16,286 bases of DNA from CAYQTL01 sp964420405. Lineage in GTDB: Bacteria; Acidobacteriota; Thermoanaerobaculia; Thermoanaerobaculales; Sulfomarinibacteraceae. The notes under the pieces were generated by a model. The model was given only the letters and a program-made list of their open reading frames with translations. It was not told the DNA's origin and did no database searches. Shown piece after piece: positions 8,636 through 15,764 of the stretch. The stretch spans positions 1 to 16,286 of the forward strand of contig CAYQTL010000087.1 in assembly GCA_964420405.1 (NCBI GenBank), written 5' to 3'. The translations under genes and the position numbers were made by a program. Within the stretch, counting starts at the first letter, position 1, and each line of letters begins with the position of its first letter.

Positions 8636-9583
8636 TCAGGTCGCAGTCGGTCCTGTCGGGCCGAACAGCGGTGCGAGGCGGGCCTCCGGGGAGACGTCGC
8701 GGATGTGGAAGGGGGAGCCCTGCTCCGTCGACCGGCTGTTGGGAGTCGGGTCCGGCGGCGGGGCGCCATCCCGCGGCGCGACGCGGCCGGTGGAGCGGCC
8801 ACGGACCGGCCACGGGCTCTCACGCGGGGTGCTCCGCTCGGAGCCGGCGGCGGTCTCCGGCGCCGGCCCGGGCACGGTCCGCGCGGATCCGGACGGCAAC
8901 CCCGGAGCGGGGGCGGCGGACGATGGAGGTTCGGCCGACGGGGGCGGAACCGGGGACGCGGCGGAGGGCACCAGCTCGGCCTGGAGTCCGCGGATCCGGC
9001 CCGGCTCCAGATAGCCCATGGGGGCCATCACCTCGAAGCGCTCGCCGCGGTAGTGTCCGATCTTCGCCGCCAGCGCCAGCTTGGAGTAGAGCAGCTCGGT
9101 GTTGACCTCGGGGTCGGCGAGAGCCGGGGCGTGGCGGAACGCCGTCTCGAAACGCTCCACCGCGCGCTCCGGGTTGCCCTCGCGCTCCTCGAGCAGGCCG
9201 AGGTAGAAGTTGCACCAGCCGTGGCCGGGACGGATGTCGAGGCACCTGTCGTAGGCACGGCGGGCGCGGTTGGGCTCGCCCCGCTTGTGGTAGACGAGAC
9301 CTGTCCGGAACCACGCCTCGGTCATCTCCGGCTCGAGGTCGGCGGCGGTCCGGAACGCCTCGATGGCGTCTTTCGGAAAGCCGCGCTCGAACAGCATCGT
9401 GCCCAGGTCGACCCACTCGACCGCCGTCAGCTCGTCGGAGAGGGCCCGCTCCCAGTAGTGCCCGATCGCCGCATCCAGCGGTCGCGACCCGTCCAGCCAC
9501 CGCAGAAACACCGGGTCCTTGTCCACCGCGTCGACCGCCACCGTCGCCGCCAGGGCCGCGAGGAGCGCCGTCACCACCCTCAT
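8636..9583 (-). CDS. Exported TPR-repeat protein with proline-rich tail
   Basis: A 315-residue protein whose precise role I do not recognise. Residues 1-18 form a short Arg plus hydrophobic segment (RVVTALLAALAATVAVDA) consistent with a signal peptide or N-terminal anchor. Three tetratricopeptide repeats follow at about 55-86, 89-120 and 122-153, with the expected W/LG-Y/F-A-P spacing (for example FRTGLVYHKRGEPNRARRAY at 92-111). Such repeats bind partner proteins. Residues 205-290 are low-complexity and rich in Pro, Ser and Ala, likely disordered. The ATG at 9581-9583 overlaps the TGA of the upstream MXAN_5187-like gene (ATGA), with GGAG in the upstream gene as ribosome site, so the two are coupled. 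No enzyme motif is visible; a scaffold or envelope-assembly role is the most that can be inferred. Confidence 0.78.
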   Translation of the reverse strand: MRVVTALLAALAATVAVDAVDKDPVFLRWLDGSRPLDAAIGHYWERALSDELTAVEWVDLGTMLFERGFPKDAIEAFRTAADLEPEMTEAWFRTGLVYHKRGEPNRARRAYDRCLDIRPGHGWCNFYLGLLEEREGNPERAVERFETAFRHAPALADPEVNTELLYSKLALAAKIGHYRGERFEVMAPMGYLEPGRIRGLQAELVPSAASPVPPPSAEPPSSAAPAPGLPSGSARTVPGPAPETAAGSERSTPRESPWPVRGRSTGRVAPRDGAPPPDPTPNSRSTEQGSPFHIRDVSPEARLAPLFGPTGPTAT

Positions 9584-10155
9584 GGAGTCTCCTTCGTCGC
9601 CGGACCTCGCCGGCGGGCCGCGAGCTTCACCTTACCACCCTCGACCACGACGTCGAACCGGACGTCGCCGCCGAGCCGGCCGGCGAGGGCCTCGCGCTGC
9701 TTCTCGATCTGGCTCTCGAACGCCGAGCGGTCGATCGCCAGCTCCTGGCCGAGCGACCTCTTGGCCGCCGCGTAGCGGTCGAAGAGATCGGCCGGCTCCT
9801 GCGGGTGTACGGGAGCCGGTGGCGCGGTGTCGGGTCCGGGCGGAACGGGGGACGGCGCCGGCGCCGCGGTCTGGGGGGGCGGGGACGCGAACCGACCCCG
9901 CCCCTCCTCGCGCTCGCGCAGCATCCGCTCCCAGTTCTGGGCGTGGGCCTGGAAGCGGTGCTGCAGGTTGGTGATCCGGAAGCGGTCCTCGAAGCGGTTC
10001 GTGGACTGCTCGCTCAGCCACCGCAGCCGGCGCCCGATCCGGTCGCGGTCGTCGACCGGCGGCACCCGCAGGTCGCCGGCGAAGAACCGCTCCCAGCGGG
10101 TGATGTGCTCCCGCAGCGCCCGCTCCATCGTCACGATCTGGTCGTGCAGCGTCAT
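9580..10155 (-). CDS. MXAN_5187-like C-terminal-domain protein, function unknown
   Basis: A 191-residue protein in three parts. The N-terminal helical domain (about 1-87) has TMERALREHITRWERFF (9-25) and FRITNLQHRFQAHAQNWERM (59-78), ending in LREREEG. A Pro/Ala-rich linker covers about 91-120. The C-terminal domain (about 122-182) has DLFDRYAAAKRSLGQ (123-137), SAFESQIEKQREAL (144-157) and the strand pair VRFDVVVEGGKVKLAA (165-180). I recognise this layout from proteins annotated after Myxococcus MXAN_5187, found in Myxococcota and Acidobacteriota, whose biochemical role I do not know. There is no signal peptide or membrane segment, so it is probably cytoplasmic. The ATG at 10153-10155 follows AGAGG by 6 nt. 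That hexamer TAGAGG could instead be a -10 box for a leaderless mRNA. It forms an ATGA-coupled pair with the exported TPR gene. Confidence 0.72.
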   Translation of the reverse strand: MTLHDQIVTMERALREHITRWERFFAGDLRVPPVDDRDRIGRRLRWLSEQSTNRFEDRFRITNLQHRFQAHAQNWERMLREREEGRGRFASPPPQTAAPAPSPVPPGPDTAPPAPVHPQEPADLFDRYAAAKRSLGQELAIDRSAFESQIEKQREALAGRLGGDVRFDVVVEGGKVKLAARRRGPATKETP

Positions 10156-10206
10156 CGTGCGCCTCTAGCCTGCCTGTGGTGGGCGGTGTCGCGGGACCGA
10201 CGCGCG

Positions 10207-10236
10207 GCGTCGTCCGATGGAGCGTCGTCCGATAGA
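10207..10236. repeat. Tandem 15-bp repeat in the selA promoter region
   Basis: GCGTCGTCCGATGGA (10207-10221) is followed directly by GCGTCGTCCGATAGA (10222-10236), 14 of 15 bases identical. The second copy runs into the TAGAAT hexamer before selA. The position would suit a regulator binding two adjacent sites on one face of the helix, or it may be a simple duplication. Confidence 0.7.
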
Positions 10237-10238
10237 AT
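10233..10238 (+). promoter_or_regulatory. Candidate -10 box of selA, implying a leaderless mRNA
   Basis: TAGAAT matches TATAAT in five of six bases. It ends 7 nt before the selA ATG, so transcription would start at or beside the A of the start codon. Only a weak GGG precedes the ATG, so there is no clear ribosome site. No good -35 hexamer is seen; the spacer region is the tandem repeat. Confidence 0.45.
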
Positions 10239-10245
10239 CGTGGGC

Positions 10246-11610
10246 ATGTCGTCGGATCTCCGTCGCCTCCCGGCGGTCCACCGCCTTCTCGAGCGGCCCG
10301 GCGTGCGGGCTGCCGTTCCGCGGCACGGCCGCGACGTCGTGATCGCCGCGTGTCGTCGGGAGCTCGCCCGGCTGCGACGCCAGATGGTCGCCGGGGAGGA
10401 CGCCGACACCGACATCCGGGCCCTCGAGCGCCGCGTGGCGGACGCGCTCGAGCGCGACGCCCGCGACGCCTACCCGGCGGTGATCAACGCGACCGGCGTT
10501 CTCATCCACACCAACCTCGGCCGAGCTCCGCTGCCGCGGGACCTGCCCGCGTCCCTCGGATCATACCTCGCCCTCGAGTACGACCTGGCCGCCGGCCGGC
10601 GCGGCCAGCGCCTGGCGCCGCTGCGGTCGAGGCTCGCGGCCGCCTGCGGCGCCGACGCGGCGGTGATGGTCAACAACAACGCCGCCGCCCTCGTGCTGAT
10701 CCTCGCCACCCACGCTGCGGGGCGCGAGGTGGTCGTGTCGCGCGGCCAGCTGATCGAGATCGGCGGGTCGTTCCGGCTGCCCGACGTGATGGCCGCCTCC
10801 GGCGCACGGCTGGTCGAGGTGGGCTGCACCAACCGGACCCACCTCGCCGACTACGAGGCCGCGATCGGCCCCGACACGGCGGCGATCCTGGTGGCGCACC
10901 GCTCCAACTTCCGGATCGTCGGCTTCACCACCGAGCCCGGAACGGGCGAGCTGGCCGGGCTCGCGCACCGTCACGACCTGCCGTTGGTCGTCGACCAGGG
11001 CTCCGGATGCCTCCACGACCTGTCGCGATGGGGGCTCCCAGGCGAGCCGACGGTGTCCGGCCTGCTGGCGGCGGGCGCCGACCTGGTGTGCTTCTCCGGC
11101 GACAAGCTGCTCGGCGGCCCCCAGGCGGGCGTGGTGGTCGGCGCGTCGCGATGGGTCGACCCGCTGGGACGCCATCCGCTGTACCGCGCTCTGCGACCCG
11201 ACAAGACCGCCCTGGTGACGATGGACCACGTGCTGCTGGCCCACGTCGCCGGCCGGCTCGAGGAGATTCCGCTGTACCGGATGCTGTCGGCGCCGGTCGA
11301 CGAGCTCCGCCGGCGGGCGCGCTCGCTGGCGCGCCGGCTGCGGGCGGCCGGGGTCCCGACGAGCGCGGCCGCCACCCGCTCCGTGCTCGGCGGCGGGACC
11401 ACACCGGACGAGTCGCTGCCCAGCTGGGGGCTCGCGACGGACGGCGGTCAGGCCCTGCTCGACGCCCTCCGGGACGGCGAGCCCCCCGTGATCGGCCGGA
11501 TCGAGGAGGACCGGGTGGTGCTCGACCTCCGGACGGTGCTCCCCGGCCAGGAGCGGACGCTGGAGCGGTCCCTGGCCGACGCCTACGGACGCCAGCCGGG
11601 CGGCAGGTAG
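10246..11610 (+). CDS. selA: L-seryl-tRNA(Sec) selenium transferase
   Basis: SelA is a PLP enzyme, a homodecamer in bacteria, that converts seryl-tRNA(Sec) to selenocysteinyl-tRNA(Sec) with selenophosphate in the cytoplasm. The 454 residues match the family length (E. coli about 463). Visible features: the N-terminal small domain opening with LRRLPAVHRLL (5-15); INATGVLIHTNLGRAPL (80-96); the PLP phosphate-binding MVNNNAAAL (141-149); QLIEIGGSFRLPDVM (168-182); AHRSNFRIVGF (217-227); VVDQGSG (248-254) with D250; and the Schiff-base lysine K287 in SGDKLLGGPQAG. The ATG at 10246 gives the correct family N-terminus although it lacks a strong ribosome site. The gene stands alone: no selB, selD or selC is seen within the window. 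Its last 28 bases overlap, tail to tail, the end of the prepilin peptidase gene. Its presence implies that the genome makes selenoproteins. Confidence 0.96.
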   Translation: MSSDLRRLPAVHRLLERPGVRAAVPRHGRDVVIAACRRELARLRRQMVAGEDADTDIRALERRVADALERDARDAYPAVINATGVLIHTNLGRAPLPRDLPASLGSYLALEYDLAAGRRGQRLAPLRSRLAAACGADAAVMVNNNAAALVLILATHAAGREVVVSRGQLIEIGGSFRLPDVMAASGARLVEVGCTNRTHLADYEAAIGPDTAAILVAHRSNFRIVGFTTEPGTGELAGLAHRHDLPLVVDQGSGCLHDLSRWGLPGEPTVSGLLAAGADLVCFSGDKLLGGPQAGVVVGASRWVDPLGRHPLYRALRPDKTALVTMDHVLLAHVAGRLEEIPLYRMLSAPVDELRRRARSLARRLRAAGVPTSAAATRSVLGGGTTPDESLPSWGLATDGGQALLDALRDGEPPVIGRIEEDRVVLDLRTVLPGQERTLERSLADAYGRQPGGR

Positions 11611-12332
11611 AACCACACCAGCACCGCGGTCGCGAGGAAGGTGCCGAACGGCAGCGCGGTGCGCCCGCTGCCGCGGCCGGCGACGATCAGGCCGACCCCC
11701 ACCACCGCGCCGGCAACCGCCGCCAGCACGAGCACCATCAGGCAGTCGTACGGACCCACCACCGCCCCGATGGCGGCCAGGTACTTGACGTCGCCCCAGC
11801 CCATCCCCTCCTCGCCGCGGACCAGCCGGTACAGCAGGATCACCGCGATCGGCATCGCCGCCCCCAGCGCCGCCCCGATCGCCGAGCCGAGCGGCGTCGT
11901 CCAGCCGCCGAGCCACGAGAACCCCAGGCCGAGGGCGATCGAGGGGTAGGTCATCACGTCGGGCAGGATCTGGTGGTCGAGGTCGATCACGCCGAGCGCG
12001 AGGGAGATCCAGGCGAACAGCGCGACCTCGAGGCCGAGCCACGTGACGCCGTACAGCGATGCCGTCAACCCTCCGATCGCCGCCCCCGCAGCCTCCACCA
12101 GTGGGTAGCGGATGCCGATCGTCCGCGCACACGCGCGACACCGGCCCCGCAGCAGCATCCACGAGACGAGCGGCAGGTTGTCGTACCAGCGGATGCCCGC
12201 CCCGCAGCCCGGGCACGCCGAGCCGGGCCGTACGATCGACAGCCGTCGCGGCACGCGGTAGATCACCACGTTCAGGAAGCTGCCGACGACGGCGCCGAGC
12301 ACCGCCGCGTACACCGTCACGAGGTCAGGCAT
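11583..12332 (-). CDS. Prepilin peptidase / N-methyltransferase, type IV pilus or type II secretion
   Basis: A 249-residue inner-membrane aspartyl protease (PilD/GspO family, A24) that cleaves the leader of type IV prepilins or pseudopilins and usually methylates the new N-terminus. The N-terminal domain has GSFLNVVIYRVPRR (17-30) and the tetracysteine zinc-type site CPGC (40-43) and CRAC (65-68), which marks the bifunctional methylating form. Catalytic aspartates lie in IDLDHQILPD (116-125) and in the GxGD motif GMGWGDVKYLAAIGA (176-190; D181). Six or more further hydrophobic helices follow, and the length is typical. The start codon lies 16 bp inside the end of the upstream glycosyltransferase gene, with GGAGGAG about 8 nt before it, so it is the last gene of the envelope operon. 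No pilin or secretion ATPase gene is in the window. Its 3' end overlaps selA by 28 bp. Confidence 0.95.
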   Translation of the reverse strand: MPDLVTVYAAVLGAVVGSFLNVVIYRVPRRLSIVRPGSACPGCGAGIRWYDNLPLVSWMLLRGRCRACARTIGIRYPLVEAAGAAIGGLTASLYGVTWLGLEVALFAWISLALGVIDLDHQILPDVMTYPSIALGLGFSWLGGWTTPLGSAIGAALGAAMPIAVILLYRLVRGEEGMGWGDVKYLAAIGAVVGPYDCLMVLVLAAVAGAVVGVGLIVAGRGSGRTALPFGTFLATAVLVWFYLPPGWRP

Positions 12333-13468
12333 CGGTACAGCTCCTCCTGCGCGCGCACCATCCGCGCGATGTCGAACTCCTCCAGGCCGCGGCCCGCGCC
12401 GGCGGCGAGCCGCGCGCGCAGCTCCGGATCCTCGAGCAGCCGTGACACCCGGTCCGCCGCCGCCGGAACATCCCCCGGCGGCACCAGGAACCCGTTGTCC
12501 CCGTCGCGCACCACCTCGGGCGTGCCGTCGACCGCCGTCGCCACCACCGGCACCCCCGCCGCCAGGGACTCGACCGCCGCCCGCGGCAGCCCTTCGTGGC
12601 GCGACATCAGCACCGACACCTGCGCCGCCGCCAGCAGCCCGGGCACGTCGTCGGTCCAGCCCGGCATCAGCAGCCGCCCGGCGAGACCGAGGTCGGCCGC
12701 GAGGGAGGCCGCCGCCGAGCGGAGGGGGCCGTCGCCGACGGCGACGAGCACCGCCGCCGGCACCCTTCGTACCACGTCGGCGGCGACCCGCACCAGGTCG
12801 AGCGGCCCCTTCTGCGGCTTGAAGTTCCCGATCTGGACCGCGAGCGGCGCGTCCGGCGGGATGGCGAGTGCCCGCCGCGCCGCGGCGCCGTCACCGGAGG
12901 CGGCGCGCCCGAGGTCGATGCCCGAACGGATCACCGAGCCGCCGCCGGGCGGCACCAGCCCGAGCTCGGCCGCCAGCTCGAGCTGGCGGCGGGAGACGAA
13001 CACGGCGTGGTCGGTCCAGCGCGCCGCGAGCCGCTCGACGGCGAAGAACGCCGCCCGCCCCCACGGCGACTGCAGGGGGGTGAAGCCGAAGCCGTGGACC
13101 GAGTGGACCACCGCCGGAACGCGCTCGAGACGCGCCGCGAGCCGCCCGAGGATGCCCGCCTTGGACGAGTGGGTGTGGACGACGTCTGGTCCGAACGCCC
13201 GCACGGCGCGACGCAGCGCGCCGACAGCGGCGGCGTCCAGACGCGGGCTCACGGTGCGGACGAGGTCGGGCACCGGCAGCAGCTCGACATCGTCGAGCCG
13301 CTCGGCGTCGGCGTCGAGGGGGTCGCCCGGCCCCCAGACGAGACCGGCCGCGAACCGGTCGCGGTCGAGGTGGGCGACGGTGTGCAGCGTGTTGCGCTGG
13401 GCTCCGCCCGGCTCGAGCCGCGTGATCACGTGCAGCACCCGCAGCCGGCGGCCACCGCGGGCGCTCAT
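12317..13468 (-). CDS. Family 4 glycosyltransferase (GT-B fold)
   Basis: A 383-residue retaining glycosyltransferase, expected to move a sugar from an NDP-sugar to a lipid-linked glycan at the inner face of the membrane. The N-terminal Rossmann half has VLHVITRLEPGGAQRN (11-26), typical of family 4, and VVHTHSSKAGILGRLAA (96-112). The C-terminal half has IGNFKPQKGPLDLV (213-226), VGDGPLR (244-250), PGWTDDVPGLLAAA (269-282) and the E-x7-E donor-binding motif HEGLPRAAVE (E292, E300), followed by GVPVVAT. I chose the ATG at 13466-13468 because the family N-terminus starts a few residues later and it overlaps the TGA of the upstream gene in the ATGA manner. A longer frame upstream has no similarity. 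The sugar and acceptor cannot be read from sequence. It sits between a UGM-like FAD protein and the prepilin peptidase in one operon. Confidence 0.93.
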   Translation of the reverse strand: MSARGGRRLRVLHVITRLEPGGAQRNTLHTVAHLDRDRFAAGLVWGPGDPLDADAERLDDVELLPVPDLVRTVSPRLDAAAVGALRRAVRAFGPDVVHTHSSKAGILGRLAARLERVPAVVHSVHGFGFTPLQSPWGRAAFFAVERLAARWTDHAVFVSRRQLELAAELGLVPPGGGSVIRSGIDLGRAASGDGAAARRALAIPPDAPLAVQIGNFKPQKGPLDLVRVAADVVRRVPAAVLVAVGDGPLRSAAASLAADLGLAGRLLMPGWTDDVPGLLAAAQVSVLMSRHEGLPRAAVESLAAGVPVVATAVDGTPEVVRDGDNGFLVPPGDVPAAADRVSRLLEDPELRARLAAGAGRGLEEFDIARMVRAQEELYRCLTS

Positions 13469-14760
13469 CGCCCGGCCGCAATCCGCCGCGCCACCGCGTG
13501 GCCGTCGAGGACCGCGTCCTCCATCGCAGAGTACTTCCACTCGGCCCATCGCCCGCTCAGCAGCACGCCGTGCTCCCCGAGCCACCCCCGCAGCCGCGCC
13601 ACCGCCTGCCGCCGGCGGTGGTCGAACACCACGTAGGCCGGGTCGAGCACCGCCACGTGGCGGCACCGCACGCGATCCTGCGCCAGCAGCCCGCGCTCGA
13701 CGAGCGCCTCCTGGCAGCGTCCGGCGAGCTCCGAGGGATCGCCCTGGGCCGGCGGCAGGCTGGCCTCAACCGACAGGGTGTGGCAGCCCGGCGGCGCCAG
13801 CCGCCCGTGGTTGGACGGGATGCCGACCCGGTAGAACGGCAGCGACTCGTCGGGGAAGTACAGCCAGTGCTCCGGCCGCGGTGGCGGGCCCTCGACGCCG
13901 AGCGCGAGGTTGACCACCCGGACCCACCGCAGCCGGGACCGGGCGCGGTCGATCTCCGGGTCGCGCCGGTCACAGGCCATGTCGACCAGCGCCGGCAGGG
14001 GGACGGTCGCCACCAGCCGGTCCCATGGGACGCGCTCGCCCGACGCGGTCTCGAGCCAGCGCTCGGCGAGGTTGAGCCGGACGACCTCGACGCCGGTCCG
14101 CAGGTCCTCGAGGCGCCCCGCGACGGCGTCGGGCACCGCGCGGATGCCGCCCGCCGACGGGTAGCGGAACACCGCGTTGTAGCCGACTCGCTCCCGGTGC
14201 AGGCCGAGGGCGCCGTCGACCACCTCCTCCAGACCGGGCTTGGGGACGTAGCGGCCGATCCAGTCGAGCGACAGCTCCTCCGGCTCGGCGTGGAACAGCT
14301 TGCGGTTGTACGGGAAGAAGAAGTGCCGCGCGAGGCCTTCGCCGAACCGCTCCAGCACCCAGTCGCGGAACGACGCGGGCCGCGCGGCGTCGTCCCGCGC
14401 CGCCCACGCCCGCACGAAGCCGAGCAGGCAGTCGCGCCGGACGTCGTCGGCGAGGCCGTGGGTGTGGATCTGGACCGGGTAGGGTGTCACCCTGTCGCCC
14501 ACCGCCACCGCCGCCCGCCGCTCGTGCACCCGGAGCCCGTGCCACACCCCGATCCGCTCCAGGTAGGCGACGGTCTCGTCGCGGCCGACGTGGAGCAGGT
14601 GGCCGGTGAGGTCGAAGAGGAAGCCGTCGCGCCCGACAGTGCGGCAGGCGCCGCCCGCCTCTGCCTCCCGCTCCAGCACCGGCGCCGTGACGCCGGCCTG
14701 CGCCAGGGCGTCGGCCGCCACGAGGCCCGTCAGGCCGCCGCCGAGGACCACCGCGCGCAT
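13465..14760 (-). CDS. FAD-dependent protein of the UDP-galactopyranose-mutase / amine-oxidase-like type
   Basis: A 431-residue protein with an N-terminal dinucleotide-binding fold: VVLGGGLTGLVAADALAQAG (4-23; GxGxxG), followed by the acidic residue E30 and GGACRTV. FDLTGHLLHVG (49-59) resembles the FDxGGH segment of UGM and related flavoproteins. The middle has FFFPYNRKLFHAEPEELSL (147-165), again UGM-like (YNRKLF). The C-terminal FAD-binding segment is SGRWAEWKYSAMEDAVLDG (402-420). Proteins of this kind are frequent in surface-polysaccharide clusters. True UGM is about 370-390 residues and changes UDP-galactopyranose to the furanose. Here the identity is too low to claim that reaction, and a dehydrogenase or another sugar-modifying flavoenzyme is possible. 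The ATG at 14758-14760 lies 2 bp after the upstream stop with GGAGGG before it. The TGA overlaps the GT4 start by 4 bp. Confidence 0.83.
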   Translation of the reverse strand: MRAVVLGGGLTGLVAADALAQAGVTAPVLEREAEAGGACRTVGRDGFLFDLTGHLLHVGRDETVAYLERIGVWHGLRVHERRAAVAVGDRVTPYPVQIHTHGLADDVRRDCLLGFVRAWAARDDAARPASFRDWVLERFGEGLARHFFFPYNRKLFHAEPEELSLDWIGRYVPKPGLEEVVDGALGLHRERVGYNAVFRYPSAGGIRAVPDAVAGRLEDLRTGVEVVRLNLAERWLETASGERVPWDRLVATVPLPALVDMACDRRDPEIDRARSRLRWVRVVNLALGVEGPPPRPEHWLYFPDESLPFYRVGIPSNHGRLAPPGCHTLSVEASLPPAQGDPSELAGRCQEALVERGLLAQDRVRCRHVAVLDPAYVVFDHRRRQAVARLRGWLGEHGVLLSGRWAEWKYSAMEDAVLDGHAVARRIAAGR

Positions 14761-14762
14761 GC

Positions 14763-15764
14763 TCAGCCCTCCATCGGCACCCGCGCCAGCCACACCAGCG
14801 CGGCGAGGACGAGCGCAGCGACGACTGCGGTAGTCGCGAGCGCGACCGGGACCGGCACCACCGTCATCGACAGCCCGATCGCACCCAGCGCCGCACTCAC
14901 GGCGTACACGGCGATCACGGTCCGGGGGGTCGAACCCCCGAGCCGCCGCCGCAGCCGGAGGGGGAAGTGGTCGGGGCTGCCGTGGTAGATCCTGCGCCCT
15001 GCGCGCAGGCGCAGCACCATCACGTAGGCCGTGTCCACCAGCGGCACCACGAGGATGTACAGCGGCGCCAGCCAGCCCGCCGGCGAGCGCTGCGTGTAGT
15101 CCATCACCATCGCCAGCGAGCCGAGGGAGAGACCGAGGAACAGGCTGCCACAGTCGCCGAGGTAGATCGTCGCCGGGTGGAAGTTGAAGTGGAGGAAGCC
15201 GAGCAGCGCGCCGATGATCGCGACCGTGAACGCGGCCACCACCACCCGACCGCCGGAGGTGGCCACGAGCAGCAGGTAGCCGGCGGCGACGACGCCCACG
15301 CCCGCCGCGAGCCCGTCCATGACGTCGAGCAGGTTGAACGAGTTGGACACGCCGACGAGCCACAGCACGGTGACCGGGATCCGGGACCACTCCGGCAGGA
15401 AGGTGAGCTCGACCACGATCCCCGCCTTCACGAGCACGAACACCGCCACAAGCTGGCCGAGGACCTTGGCCCTGGGCGTCAGCACGCCGAAGTCGTCGAT
15501 CAGGCCGATGGTGGCGACGATGGTCGAGGCGAGCAGCAGCGCGAGCAGCTCGTGGTCGAAGCGGAAGGTCATGCCGAGGGACAGCAGGAAGCTGACGAAC
15601 ACCGCCAGCCCGCCGAGGTACGCCACCGGCGCCCGTTGCTGCTTGAGGCGTCCGTCGGGGGCGTCGACGACGCCGAACCGCAGCGCCGCCTCCCGCGCCA
15701 TCGGCGTGCCGACCCGCGCGAGCAGGTAGGCGAGCAGGAATCCGAGGACGAGCTGGATCACCAT
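14763..15764 (-). CDS. WecA/MraY-type polyprenyl-phosphate sugar-1-phosphate transferase
   Basis: A 333-residue integral membrane protein with about ten to eleven helices. It is of the family that transfers a HexNAc-1-phosphate from UDP-sugar to undecaprenyl phosphate, the priming step for O-antigen or similar glycans. Seen in order: the first cytoplasmic loop VDAPDGRLKQQRAPVAYLGG (33-52), the acidic pair IDDFGVLTPRAKVLGQL (89-105; D90, D91), NSFNLLDVMDGLAAG (141-155), FNFHPATIYLGDCGSLFLG (193-211), and the final loop HGSPDHFPLRL (261-271), replacing the HxHHxL type. The sequence is WecA-like rather than MraY-like. I prefer the ATG at 15762-15764, which places the first helix at the N-terminus and overlaps the GT2 stop by 7 bp. 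An ATG 48 bp upstream is possible but would add a low-complexity tail. It is the second gene of the visible operon. Confidence 0.93.
   Translation of the reverse strand: MVIQLVLGFLLAYLLARVGTPMAREAALRFGVVDAPDGRLKQQRAPVAYLGGLAVFVSFLLSLGMTFRFDHELLALLLASTIVATIGLIDDFGVLTPRAKVLGQLVAVFVLVKAGIVVELTFLPEWSRIPVTVLWLVGVSNSFNLLDVMDGLAAGVGVVAAGYLLLVATSGGRVVVAAFTVAIIGALLGFLHFNFHPATIYLGDCGSLFLGLSLGSLAMVMDYTQRSPAGWLAPLYILVVPLVDTAYVMVLRLRAGRRIYHGSPDHFPLRLRRRLGGSTPRTVIAVYAVSAALGAIGLSMTVVPVPVALATTAVVAALVLAALVWLARVPMEG

Noticed and set aside
8424..9014. 196-codon plus-strand frame overlapping the TPR gene
   Set aside because: Only its first part (after 8441) looks protein-like, as the shifted half of the remnant. 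The rest is antisense to the TPR gene's low-complexity tail.
10350..13913. 1187-codon open plus-strand frame across selA and the envelope genes
   Set aside because: It crosses genes on both strands in the wrong frame and has no recognisable domain.
14928..14945. GGGGGGTCGAACCCCCGA looks like a tRNA T-arm
   Set aside because: It lies inside the WecA-like gene in conserved coding frame and no acceptor, D or anticodon arms fit around it.
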